Source of the DNA: Olleya sp. YS
Lineage (GTDB): Bacteria; Bacteroidota; Bacteroidia; Flavobacteriales; Flavobacteriaceae
Assembly: GCF_029760915.1 (NCBI RefSeq)
Contig: NZ_CP121685.1
Location: forward strand, 2,691,001 to 2,755,000
Direction: 5' to 3'
DNA length: 64,000 nt
The position numbers were made by a program, and so were the translations under genes. Each line of letters opens with the position of its first letter. Positions within the stretch are counted from its first letter, which is position 1. Shown in pieces: positions 1-9,500 of this stretch. Below the pieces are notes generated by a model, which saw only the letters and a list, made by a program, of their open reading frames with translations, ran no database searches and was not told where the DNA came from.

Positions 1-253
1 TACCAACACCTCCATTATATAACTGAATTTCAGTATTAATAGCTGGATAAATAAAATCTAAATCGTTGATTTTTTTACCAACTCCAGCTGCGATACTTAA
101 TCTAAAATTAGTGAATTTTTGAACTTCGAATGACAATTTTAAAGCACCTCCAAACTGAAAAGCTTCTGAGTCTGTTTGGTCAAAAGTAGTCTGCACTTGA
201 GCTGTTACTACAATAGAAAACAGACAACAAAAAATGAATGGTTTTAAGGTCAT
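1..253 (-). CDS. Exported protein, N-terminal part only
   Basis: The gene is cut by the left edge of the window, so only about the first 84 residues are visible. It opens with MTLKPFIFCCLFSIVVTAQ, a typical Flavobacterial signal peptide ending in TAQ, followed by alternating hydrophobic/polar stretches (ALKLSFEVQ, FRLSIAAGVG) that resemble the first strands of an outer-membrane beta-barrel or a porin-like family. That resemblance is an inference; no specific family is recognised. The start at 253 is the only ATG giving a signal peptide. A 20-base element shared with the gene at 792-1820 lies just upstream (257-276). Confidence 0.6.
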   Translation of the reverse strand, partial: MTLKPFIFCCLFSIVVTAQVQTTFDQTDSEAFQFGGALKLSFEVQKFTNFRLSIAAGVGKKINDLDFIYPAINTEIQLYNGGVG

Positions 254-256
254 TGA

Positions 257-276
257 TTATGATTAGTACCTTAAAG
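257..276 (-). repeat. 20-base upstream element, copy 1
   Basis: The plus-strand sequence TTATGATTAGTACCTTAAAG lies three bases upstream of the start codon at 253. A copy differing at one base is found at 1829-1848, eight bases upstream of the hydrolase start. Read on the coding strand both begin CTTTAAGG and end in ATCATAA. The function is unknown; it may be a shared leader or promoter-proximal element. Confidence 0.4.
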
Positions 277-384
277 GTATTAAGAAATAATAGATGACAG
301 GTAATTAACCTGATAAAATGATTAATACAAATTATAAAATATTGAATGTTTAGATCTAATCAATCTAATTTATTTACATAAATT

Positions 385-789
385 TTAACTTAAAACCATT
401 TCTTTATCACCAGACCTACCTCTACCTCTTAAAGCTTTTATAATTTCTTTAGGAATAGCAAATCTAACAACCACAGGTTTTCCATGTTTATTAATATATT
501 CGTGTTCACCACTTTTAAGCAAGTTTAGTTCATTAGAGCCTATATTATTTAGACCTTCAGAATAAAATCTTCCACTTTTAATTTCGGGATATAATTCAGG
601 GTCAATTTTATTCAAAAATAACTTAGCCATTATTATCGCAGAATTACCTGGTAAATCACTTGCTTTTAAACCAAAGTCTCTAGGGACACATTCTCCCATA
701 CATTTATTTCCTACTTTTCTACAAATAGCATAACTATTATCAGAACATTTTGTTCCACCAGTATTACCAGTACAATTACATGATGACAT
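385..789 (-). CDS. Hypothetical protein with Cys-rich N-terminus
   Basis: This 134-residue protein is not recognised. Its first 35 residues carry six cysteines (about positions 4, 6, 15, 23, 30 and 34) in a Gly/Thr/Asn-rich context, which suggests a small metal-binding or disulfide-bonded head. The rest is a mixed alpha/beta segment with an Arg/Gly-rich end (ALRGRGRSGDKE). There is no signal peptide. It starts two bases after the stop of the hydrolase gene at 792-1820 on the same strand, so the two are almost certainly cotranscribed and may act together. Codon use is like its neighbours. Confidence 0.6.
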   Translation of the reverse strand: MSSCNCTGNTGGTKCSDNSYAICRKVGNKCMGECVPRDFGLKASDLPGNSAIIMAKLFLNKIDPELYPEIKSGRFYSEGLNNIGSNELNLLKSGEHEYINKHGKPVVVRFAIPKEIIKALRGRGRSGDKEMVLS

Positions 790-791
790 AT

Positions 792-1820
792 TTACTTAGT
801 TTTAATTATTAGAGTGTTTTTAACTTGGCTGACAGTATAATCAGGAAGTTGTGGGACTGATCTAAATCTTAATTTTTCAAGTGCCTCAATCGCTGTTTTA
901 GAATGTATTAAACCACTTGTAATGGTACATTTAAGTTGAGCATTATCAAAGCCATGTAATTCTAGACTTAGTCCTTCTGTTTTTGCTATAATCATAGCAG
1001 CCTCGTTAAAGAATGATTGTTCAGGTATGTTTATGGACAAATAAATTTGACCATCCAAAACATTTTTTAGTTCCCTTTTAAGCCTTGTATAAACATATGA
1101 CACTTGATTTTGAGGTATTCTGCATATACTGTAGTGCTCATCTTCTGTTCGTAACCAATTTTCTTCTTCTGCATTTGGTGGTATTGCAGCAGCTTCCGCC
1201 ACTACTTTGTCTTGTCCACCATGTACATAAATGATTTTTGAAGGACTTCCAGCTCTGGTGTAATCATTACTTAAAGCTGTGGTATAATCGCCTAATAAAC
1301 TAAGGTCCTTTAATTGGACATTGTCAAATAACCCATAGCCAACATTTGCCAAAGCAGATCCTTGATGTGGTACATTTAAAGATAAAAAAAATGGTATTTT
1401 ATCTTCGATTTTAGATAAATAAATTAAAGCTTTTTTTATTACAATTCCTCCCATACTATGACCTATAAAAGATATAGTTTCATAATCTGGTTCTATAGTT
1501 CTTACTGCGGTATCTAAAACTTCAGATATTTTTCTTAAACCAACATTAAACTTATCTTTTTCTTTTTTACCTGGCAATACAGATTTTATTTTTCTTAAAA
1601 AATCTAAAAAATTTATAGTCTTTGTTGTATAATCAAATAAAAATATTTGAAAATTATCTTTAATAAATGGATCATTTAACATCACTGGAACAAATCGTTC
1701 GGGATCGTGTGGCTCACGATTATGACCCCAAGTTGCATTACTTCCGTTTAAACCATGGACAAGGATTATGGCATGTTTATAATTTGAATTATTTTGTTCT
1801 TCTAATGTAATTAATGGCAT
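792..1820 (-). CDS. Alpha/beta-hydrolase, PGAP1/lipase-like esterase
   Basis: The 342-residue protein carries the alpha/beta-hydrolase signature: an N-terminal oxyanion strand AIILVHGLNG (about residues 18-26) and the nucleophile elbow GHSMGG with the catalytic Ser near 122, followed by a late acidic residue and His candidate (DEHYS). This is the architecture of lipases/esterases of the PGAP1/DUF676 type; the substrate is unknown. It appears cytosolic, as no signal peptide is seen. I chose the ATG at 1820 (MPLITLEEQ) over one at 1898, because the extension looks unlike protein and the 20-base element repeated upstream of the first gene lies just before 1820. It is first gene of a pair with 385-789. 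Confidence 0.75.
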   Translation of the reverse strand: MPLITLEEQNNSNYKHAIILVHGLNGSNATWGHNREPHDPERFVPVMLNDPFIKDNFQIFLFDYTTKTINFLDFLRKIKSVLPGKKEKDKFNVGLRKISEVLDTAVRTIEPDYETISFIGHSMGGIVIKKALIYLSKIEDKIPFFLSLNVPHQGSALANVGYGLFDNVQLKDLSLLGDYTTALSNDYTRAGSPSKIIYVHGGQDKVVAEAAAIPPNAEEENWLRTEDEHYSICRIPQNQVSYVYTRLKRELKNVLDGQIYLSINIPEQSFFNEAAMIIAKTEGLSLELHGFDNAQLKCTITSGLIHSKTAIEALEKLRFRSVPQLPDYTVSQVKNTLIIKTK

Positions 1821-1828
1821 TTTGGTAG

Positions 1829-1848
1829 TTATGATTAGTTCCTTAAAG
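1829..1848 (-). repeat. 20-base upstream element, copy 2
   Basis: TTATGATTAGTTCCTTAAAG on the plus strand, one mismatch from the copy at 257-276, in front of the hydrolase start at 1820. It supports the shorter start for that gene, because it would otherwise lie inside the coding region. Confidence 0.4.
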
Positions 1849-1968
1849 TTAATAATTAAATCTTTAAAAACTATGTGATTACAATAATTAACTTCCAATT
1901 TACAGCGTAAATCACTAACAACAGTATTTATAATAGAGTTGTCTTATTATAAAAAAGCTATTTAAGTT

Positions 1969-3279
1969 TTAAATCTCTTTAACGCGTACCTTCTTTTTCT
2001 TCAAACGCGTGTCATTAGTTTTTTTAATGACATCTTTACATTTAACTTTTGGTACAGCCACAAAAGCACAATCCTGTTTTAGTTCTATAACACCTAATTC
2101 GTTTTTTTCAAGATCTGCTTGCTTGAAAAATAAGCCTGCTATATCGCCTTTTGAAATTTTATCTTTTCGTCCTCCAGAAATAAATAAAGTAGTCCATGAT
2201 GATTCTAAAGTTTTTACAGTTCCTTTAGGAGTTATTATTTTATCTGTTTTTATAAAATCGGGTAAGGTCTCTCCTTCCCATTGTAACACATAGGCTGTCC
2301 CTTGTGCATTCATACGCGCAGTTCGACCGTTTCTATGTGTAAACTCTTCAGCCTTTAAAGGCAATTGATAATGAATAATATAGTTAAGTTCTGGAATATC
2401 TAATCCACGTGCTGCCAAGTCTGTAGCGATAATAATTTGATGTGTTCCATTTCTAAATTTTATTAAAGCTCGTTCACGATCTATTTGCTCCATACCACCC
2501 TGAAAACATCCATGCGGAATGTTATTTTTATTTAAAAAATCGCTAACAAATTGAATCGTATCTTTAAAATTACAGAAGATGATACCTGGTTTGTTACCAA
2601 TATCATGTAGTAAATCTACTAGCGTTTGCAACTTATTTTTATCTGGAGAGAGTACCGTTTTTATCTCTAAATTAGAGTCTTTAGTATCTAAGTAATCAAT
2701 CACCAATTCGTTTTGTAATCCTACAAAACGAGGGATTTCTATGTCTTGAGTCGCAGAGGTCAAAATACGTTTTGAAATATTAGGAAGACAGGAGATTATC
2801 TCGCTCATTTCTTTTTCAAAACCAACTTCTAAAGATTTATCAAATTCGTCTAAAACTAAAGTATTGATGTCTTCCACTACAAAAGTTTGACGTCGCAAAT
2901 GGTCTCCAACACGTCCAGGCGTACCAATAATAATTGCTGGTGTATGTGCCAAGTCTATTTTATCTTTACTAAATGGTCTGCCACCATACACAGCATTAGC
3001 CTTAAAACCAGAACCCATTGTACGAATCACTTGTTCTATCTGAATAGCTAACTCACGTGAAGGCACTAAAATTAACAACTGCACATTTGGGTTGTCTTTA
3101 TCTAAAGCGGCTATAGTAGGCAATAAAAAAGCTACCGTTTTACCAGTTCCCGTTGGAGAGAGTAATACTGTATTTGCAGTACTTGTAATAGACAATAACG
3201 CTTCCTCCTGCATTGGGTTAAGCGAAGTAATGTTGAGTTTATCTAATATATCTTGCTGTGCTTTGATGTAATGACCCAT
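1969..3279 (-). CDS. dbpA: DEAD-box RNA helicase, DbpA-like
   Basis: The 436-residue protein is an ATP-dependent RNA helicase with the full motif set: Q motif (LNPMQEEAL), motif I SPTGTGKT, Ia PSRELA, Ib TPGR, motif II DEFD, III SAT, V ATDLAARGLDIP and VI HRNGRTAR. The C-terminal ~75 residues begin with a GGRKDKISKGDIAG-type segment, the signature of the DbpA RNA-binding domain, which in E. coli targets 23S rRNA hairpin 92 during large-subunit assembly. The odd point is DEFD in place of DEAD in motif II. It starts three bases after the stop of a second helicase gene at 3283-4623, so the two form an operon, suggesting joint roles in ribosome assembly or cold adaptation. Confidence 0.85.
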   Translation of the reverse strand: MGHYIKAQQDILDKLNITSLNPMQEEALLSITSTANTVLLSPTGTGKTVAFLLPTIAALDKDNPNVQLLILVPSRELAIQIEQVIRTMGSGFKANAVYGGRPFSKDKIDLAHTPAIIIGTPGRVGDHLRRQTFVVEDINTLVLDEFDKSLEVGFEKEMSEIISCLPNISKRILTSATQDIEIPRFVGLQNELVIDYLDTKDSNLEIKTVLSPDKNKLQTLVDLLHDIGNKPGIIFCNFKDTIQFVSDFLNKNNIPHGCFQGGMEQIDRERALIKFRNGTHQIIIATDLAARGLDIPELNYIIHYQLPLKAEEFTHRNGRTARMNAQGTAYVLQWEGETLPDFIKTDKIITPKGTVKTLESSWTTLFISGGRKDKISKGDIAGLFFKQADLEKNELGVIELKQDCAFVAVPKVKCKDVIKKTNDTRLKKKKVRVKEI

Positions 3280-3282
3280 TGC

Positions 3283-4623
3283 TTATTTTTTCTTTTTCCG
3301 TTTTACAACCTCTGGTTTTTCAGCTATAGTTTTAGTTTCTGCTATGTAATTTGCTAAAATTTTATCAACTAATTCTTCTTTTGTTAAGTGATGAAAAATG
3401 GTTTTAATTTTTGCTTTAAAATCTTCTGAAACGTCTCTGTTGGGCTTCGTTTTAAATATACGTCTTGCCCAAAGCAAGCCATTATTTTCTTCGAGACTTT
3501 GTGCATCTGCTTTTTGATATTCGTTAAAGGTAATGCCTAACTCGTCTTCAAATTCTGGGATATCTTGTACTTCATCTTCTTGTATCACACTTAAAGCTAA
3601 CCCCTTTGCTCCTGCTCTAGCAGTACGACCACTTCTATGAACATAAGCATCATACGTATCTGGTAAATGATAATTTACAACAAATGCTAAATCTTTGACA
3701 TCTATACCACGAGCTGCTAAATCTGTTGCCACAAGAATATTAATATGACCAGCTCTAAATTGGTCCATGATTCGATCACGAATCCCTTGAGATAAGCTAC
3801 CATGTAAGGCTCCAGACGAAAATTTATTAATTGCTAAGTTTTTAGCCAATTTATTAACTGCAGCTTTGGTTTTACAAAAGATAATACCACGTTGTCCATG
3901 GTTAGTATTTAAAAAATGCATTAACACATTAAGCTTTTCTATAGGCTGCACAACCACATATTGATGGTCCACACCTTGATGTTCAACTGTGTCCATATCT
4001 GCCTCAATAGTGATAACCTTTTTGGACAACCTATTTTGTATGAGTTGTTTAATAGTTCCTGGTAATGTTGCAGTAAATAACAAGGTACGTATGGACTTGG
4101 GTAACACATTAATAATGGTGTCTACACCGTCTTTATGTGCGGTTACCATTTCATCTGCTTCGTCTAAGACAAAAAAACTAACATCTTTTAGGTTAATAGC
4201 GTTTTTGTCTATCAAATCTGCCAAACGACCTGGAGTGGCTACGACTATTTGTGTGGTATGTTTTAATCGCTCTATTTGTGGTTTTATTGGAATACCTCCG
4301 AATGCTCCAGCAATAGACACATTTAAAACGTCTGAATTAAACTCTTCTAAGTTTTTTAATATTTGCTGCCCTAACTCTCTTGTTGGTGCTAATATAACTG
4401 CTTGAACACTAGTGTTTTCAGGATTAACCAATTGCAACAATGGTAATCCAAAAGCTGCGGTTTTTCCAGTTCCTGTTTTTGCTATTGCAACAACATCTTC
4501 TGTTTTATTAAGGATTACAGGTATTACTTGCTTTTGAATAGTTGTAGGAACCGTTATTTGCAAGCCTGCCAATCGATTATTTAACGCTTCATTAATACCT
4601 AAACTAGAAAACTGTTGCGACAT
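3283..4623 (-). CDS. DEAD-box RNA helicase, DeaD/RhlE-like
   Basis: The 446-residue protein has canonical DEAD-box motifs: Q motif (TVPTTIQKQ), AKTGTGKT, PTRELGQQ, TPGR, DEAD, TAT (in FTATLPG), ATDLAARGIDV and HRSGRTARAG. The C-terminal tail is lysine-rich (ends KRKKKK) and probably binds RNA nonspecifically. DEAD-box proteins of this class remodel mRNA and rRNA structure in the cytoplasm; the exact target cannot be read from sequence. It is the promoter-proximal gene of a two-helicase operon. A TATCTTTG box at 4640-4647 lies 17 bases upstream of the start. Confidence 0.85.
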   Translation of the reverse strand: MSQQFSSLGINEALNNRLAGLQITVPTTIQKQVIPVILNKTEDVVAIAKTGTGKTAAFGLPLLQLVNPENTSVQAVILAPTRELGQQILKNLEEFNSDVLNVSIAGAFGGIPIKPQIERLKHTTQIVVATPGRLADLIDKNAINLKDVSFFVLDEADEMVTAHKDGVDTIINVLPKSIRTLLFTATLPGTIKQLIQNRLSKKVITIEADMDTVEHQGVDHQYVVVQPIEKLNVLMHFLNTNHGQRGIIFCKTKAAVNKLAKNLAINKFSSGALHGSLSQGIRDRIMDQFRAGHINILVATDLAARGIDVKDLAFVVNYHLPDTYDAYVHRSGRTARAGAKGLALSVIQEDEVQDIPEFEDELGITFNEYQKADAQSLEENNGLLWARRIFKTKPNRDVSEDFKAKIKTIFHHLTKEELVDKILANYIAETKTIAEKPEVVKRKKKK

Positions 4624-4639
4624 ACATTTAAATTTTGCA

Positions 4640-4647
4640 CAAAGATA
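4640..4647 (-). promoter_or_regulatory. -7 box (TATCTTTG) for the helicase operon
   Basis: The minus strand reads TATCTTTG, matching the Bacteroidota sigma -7 consensus TAnnTTTG, 17 bases before the start codon at 4623. No clear -33 TTTG is visible, so this is only a partial promoter match. Confidence 0.4.
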
Positions 4648-4685
4648 GAAGAGTTTTGGTCGAAATAGCTAATTTATAGTTCAGG

Positions 4686-6317
4686 TTATCGCTTTAAAGT
4701 AAAATGTCCTTTTTGAGTACTTCCATCAAACAGCTCAATATAATACCAATAGTCATCTGTAGGTAGTTTACGTCCTTTAAAAGTACCATCCCAACCTTCA
4801 TTTGAATTAGTTATAGTTTTAAGCAATTTTCCATAACGATCAAAGATTAAAATTTGCTTGATTTCATGTTCTGTATCTGTAACTTCCCAGTAATCATTAT
4901 AAGTATCTCCATTTGCTGTAAAAAAAGATGGTGCATATATTGGATAGTCTATAATTGTAAAAGATTCTTGTTGGCAACTTAATGCTTCGCCAATATCATT
5001 GTATGGTGTAATCGATACGTAAATAGTTTCGCCTTCAGGCCACTCTAAATTAGGCGTATAACTTGTATCAAAAACATCTAGGTTGTTTACTAAGTCAGTT
5101 CCATTAGAAGTGGTTCCTAAACTAAGTGTGTATCCGTTTGCATTACCAACAGAATGCCATGTAATACTTGTACTTTCGAGTACATTTAACTCTCCATTAT
5201 AAGGTGAAATTAAATAAGTACATTCCGGAACGACATCTTCTGTTGTAAAAAACACTTCTAAACAACCAGCTGCATTTCCAAAATCATTATAAGGTATTAT
5301 GGTCACATAATAGTCTGTATTAGCTTCTAAAAGACCTGTTAAATCATACGTTGTAACGTCACCAACATCTAAATTATTAGTAATATTAGAACCATTTGAA
5401 AAAGTCCCTATAGTTAACAAATAACCTTCTACATTTACTATTGCTTGCCAAGATAAACTAGTAGATAATGGTACATCTGTAGCGCTATTTTGAGGAAATA
5501 TTAAATCGCTACAATCTGGTTCTATAGGTAACGAGAATTTGGTAGTAAAACTTTGTTCTTGGCAACCTGAGGGAGTTCCAAAATTATTATAAGGTATGAT
5601 AGTTACAAACACCTGTGTTAATGATGATAAATCATTTGGGAAATCATAAGTTGTAACATTACCAACATTAATATTATTTAATAATTCTGCTCCACCAGAA
5701 GTAAAACCTATTGTTAAATAGTACCCTTCTGCTAAATCTACTGCATTCCAAGAGATATCTGTAGATAAGGAAACATCTACAGCTCCATTAATTGGAGATG
5801 TAAGTGCAGTACATTCTGGTATTTGCGATCCTGTTACAAATGTTTCTTCTACACAACCAATTGCGCTTGAAGAAGTATTGTAAGGGGTTACAGTTACATA
5901 ATATTGAGTATTTGTTAATAAAGGACTGGTGAACGTATAAAAAGGGATTGGACCTACATCAAAATTATCTAAAACGTCGTTTCCTCCAGGAGTTGAACCT
6001 ACTGTAAGTAAATATCCGCTAGCTGCAGCAACTATAGTCCAACTTAAATCTGTCACTATCGACACATTAGTCTCTGTATTAAAAGGGCTAATTAAATTTG
6101 TACAATCTAAACTATTTGTTTGTGTTTTGAAACTGTTTTCAATGCTATAATTTGTAGTTTCTGATGAATTATAAGTTGAAATCGTTTCAAAAATTTCAGA
6201 TTTTTCAGGTAAAGCAGAAGACAAAGCTAAAACAGTTGATCCACCAATACTAGGACTTATAAAATAAGCCATGTTTGATAGACAACAGAATAGTAATAAA
6301 ATGTAATTATTTTTCAT
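4686..6317 (-). CDS. T9SS-exported protein with four Fn3-like modules and type B CTD
   Basis: This 543-residue protein has an N-terminal hydrophobic export signal (KNNYILLLFCCLSNMAYF), then four ~90-97-residue modules. Each begins Cys-x-x-Leu-x-x-Pro (CTNLISP, CTALTSP, CSDLIFP, CTYLISP) and carries SWxxxxxAxGYxLTxGTxxxG and a YVTIxPYN..G.AxxC core, an Fn3/Ig-like beta sandwich with a probable Cys-Cys bond. The last ~80 residues (PSFFTANGDTYNDYW to GHFTLKR) are the gliding-motility-associated type B sorting domain, so the protein should cross the outer membrane by T9SS. It is a short paralogue of the next gene (6562-12003). An ATG at 6350 is possible; I prefer 6317, where AGGAGG directly abuts the ATG. 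Confidence 0.85.
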   Translation of the reverse strand: MKNNYILLLFCCLSNMAYFISPSIGGSTVLALSSALPEKSEIFETISTYNSSETTNYSIENSFKTQTNSLDCTNLISPFNTETNVSIVTDLSWTIVAAASGYLLTVGSTPGGNDVLDNFDVGPIPFYTFTSPLLTNTQYYVTVTPYNTSSSAIGCVEETFVTGSQIPECTALTSPINGAVDVSLSTDISWNAVDLAEGYYLTIGFTSGGAELLNNINVGNVTTYDFPNDLSSLTQVFVTIIPYNNFGTPSGCQEQSFTTKFSLPIEPDCSDLIFPQNSATDVPLSTSLSWQAIVNVEGYLLTIGTFSNGSNITNNLDVGDVTTYDLTGLLEANTDYYVTIIPYNDFGNAAGCLEVFFTTEDVVPECTYLISPYNGELNVLESTSITWHSVGNANGYTLSLGTTSNGTDLVNNLDVFDTSYTPNLEWPEGETIYVSITPYNDIGEALSCQQESFTIIDYPIYAPSFFTANGDTYNDYWEVTDTEHEIKQILIFDRYGKLLKTITNSNEGWDGTFKGRKLPTDDYWYYIELFDGSTQKGHFTLKR

Positions 6318-6561
6318 CCTCCTAAAATGAGTTTTAAAATACAAAAACATTCACATTAATCATTCCAATATCTATCATTAATTAAAAAACCTCTATTGAG
6401 AAAATAAATTTTTAATAATAGTTGTTCTAACTCTCATGTAGAGACTAAAATTATAGCATGAATATATTAAGTTTTGCACAAGTATAGTAGCATTTTGATG
6501 GTCATATCTTTAATGCTAGTGTTTTAAATCTAGAAATTACAAACACATAATGTTTACTAAA

Positions 6562-9500
6562 CTATCGTTTTAAAGTAAAATGCCCTTTTTGTATTGTTCC
6601 GTCAAAAAGCTCTAAAAGATACCAATAATCATCTGTGGGGAGATTGTCTCCATTAAAAGTTCCATCCCAACCAACAGAGGTGTTTCCAAAGCTTTTAATT
6701 AGCTTGCCAAAACGATCAAAAATATAAATAGTTTTAATTTCGTTTTTAGGGTCTTGGACTTTCCAATATTGGTTATAGGCATCATCATTTGGTGTGAAAA
6801 ATGAAGGAGTGATGATACTTCTGTTTTCAGTAGTAAATTGTTCGGACACACATCCTAGAGCATTTCCTGCAGTATTATATGGTATAATACTTACATAGAT
6901 GTTTGTATTATCCACAAAGTCTGTAGTAGGTTGGTAAGTCGTAGAGTTTCCAACATCAATAGCATCTGCTATATCAGTTCCGTTTGGAGTTGTCCCAATA
7001 GATACAATATACCCAATAGCATTATCAATTGTTTCCCAAGTTAATAAGCTTCCTACTAGAACATCAATTTCTGTATTAAATGGTGATATTAGATATGTGC
7101 AGTCTGGTATTACTACTTCTGTTGTAAAACTAACTTCCGAGCAATTTGATGCACTTCCGACACTATTGTAAGGAATAATTGTCACATAAATAGTAGTATC
7201 GTCAGGCCAGTTTTCCGCGAAAGCGTAACTAGTCACATTACCAACATCTAATCCATTAATTAGGTCTGTTCCGCCAGAAGTCGTTCCGACTGAAAGTATA
7301 TAACCATCTGTATACGCAATTGCTGCCCAATTTAAATCTGTTGTAATAGACACATTAGTTTCTCCGTTAAAAGGACTACTTAAACTAGTACAATCTGGGA
7401 TTAGTAATTCTGTTGTAAAACTTTCCTCTATACAACCAGTAGCTTGACCTAAATAATTGTACGGAATGGCTGAAACAAATATTTGAGTATTTTGTGGTAA
7501 TATATTTGGATAATTGTAAGTAGTAATATTACCAACATCTATTGCATTAACTAAGTCATTTCCGCCAGCTGTTGTTCCCATTGTCAAAATATAACCTTCC
7601 GCATTAATCTCCGGTTGCCATGAAATATTGGTGTTTATAGCCACATTAGTTTCTCCATTAAGTGGAGCTGTTAAACTAACGCACAATGGAGTTAAGTCTT
7701 CGGTTGTAAATTGGTCGTCTCCACAAACTGTTCCTCCTGTAGCATTATAAGACGTTACCGTAACATATACAGTTGTATTATTTGGCAAATCAAAAGGGAT
7801 ATCATAACTTAAAACATTTCCTACATCTACAGTTGCTAATATATCATCCAACCCAGTATTAGTACCTATAGTAATTAGATAGCCATCTGCATAGTCGCTT
7901 GCAGACCAGGCTAAATCCGTATCTAAAGCAACATCTGTTTCTTGAAAAAATGGCGAAATAAGATTACTGCAACTTGGTGGTGGTAATTCTGTGATAAAAC
8001 TCTCTTCTGTACATCCTAATGCGTTTCCTGCTGAATTATATGGTGTGATTGACACAAATATTTGAGTGATTCCAGGTAAATCCATAGGTAGGTCAAAAGT
8101 GGTGACATTACCAACATCTTGATTATTTACAATATTTGTTGCTCCTGAAGTTGTCCCAACTGTCAAGAGGTAGCCTGTAGCATTACCAATTGAAGTCCAT
8201 GATATATCTGTTGCAATCGATACATCTACTGCTCCATCTAAAGGAGATATCAAACTAGTACATAATGGTATGACAACCTCTGTTGTAAAACTTTCTTCTG
8301 TGCATCCAAATGCATTTCCTGCTGAATTGTAAGGAGTTATCGTAACAAAAATTTGAGTTTCGTCTGGTAAATCTGTTGGTAAGTCAAACGTTGTGACATT
8401 ACCAACGTCTTGATTGTTTATAATATCTGTTCCGCCAGAAGTTGTCCCAACTGTCAGGAAATATCCTGTTGCATTACCAATTGCAGTCCAAGACACGTCT
8501 GTTGCAATCGACACATTAATTGCTCCTTGTAATGGTGACGCTAAACTAGTACACAACGGAATGACAACTTCTGTAGTGAAACTCTCTTCTATACATCCAA
8601 TAGCGTTTCCTGCTGAATTATATGGTATTATTGTAACAAATATCTGCGTTTCGTCTGGCAAGTCTGTTGGTAGGTCAAAAGTAGTGACACTACCAACATC
8701 TTGATTGTTTACAATATTGGTTCCTCCTGAGGTCGTTCCAACTATCAACAAGTAACCTGTAGCGTTACCAATTGCAGTCCAAGATACATCTGTTGCAATA
8801 GATACATCTACTGCTCCACCTAAAGGCGATATCAAACTAGTACATAACGGAGTGACAACTTCTGTAGTAAAACTTTCTTCTGCACATCCTATTGCATTTC
8901 CAGCGGAATTATAAGGTGTTATCGTAACAAAAATTTGTGTTTCGTCTGGTAAATCTGTTGGTAAGTTAAACGTTGTGACATTGCCAAGATCTTGATTGTT
9001 AATAATATCTGTTCCTCCTGAAGTCGTTCCAACTGTTAACAAGTAACCTGTTGCGTTATTAATTACATTCCATGATAAGTCTGTAGCAATTGACACATCT
9101 ATCACTCCATTTAATGGAGAAGAAAGATTTGTGCAAATTGGTGGTATTTGTTCTGTTATAAAGCTTTCTTCTGTACAACCAACAGCAGAACCGGAAGTAT
9201 TATATGGAATAATAGAAACATATATTTGAGTACCAAAGGGTAAATCTGCTGGTAAGTCAAAATTGGTGACATTACCTACATCTTGATTATTTAAAATATC
9301 TGTTCCGCCTGAAGTTGTTCCAACCGACAGATTATATCCTGTAGCATCCATAACAGAATTCCATGATACATCTGTATTGACTAATACATTTATTGCATTA
9401 TTTATTGGACTAGACAATGTGGTACAATTTGGTGTAAAACCTTCTGTTGTGAAAGATTCTTCAATACATCCTGTTGCATAACCCAAATTATTATAAGGAA

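Noticed and set aside
8414-8704. Plus-strand open frame inside the giant T9SS gene
   Set aside because: It is a shadow of the repeated module on the opposite strand, with no plausible start signals and no family match.
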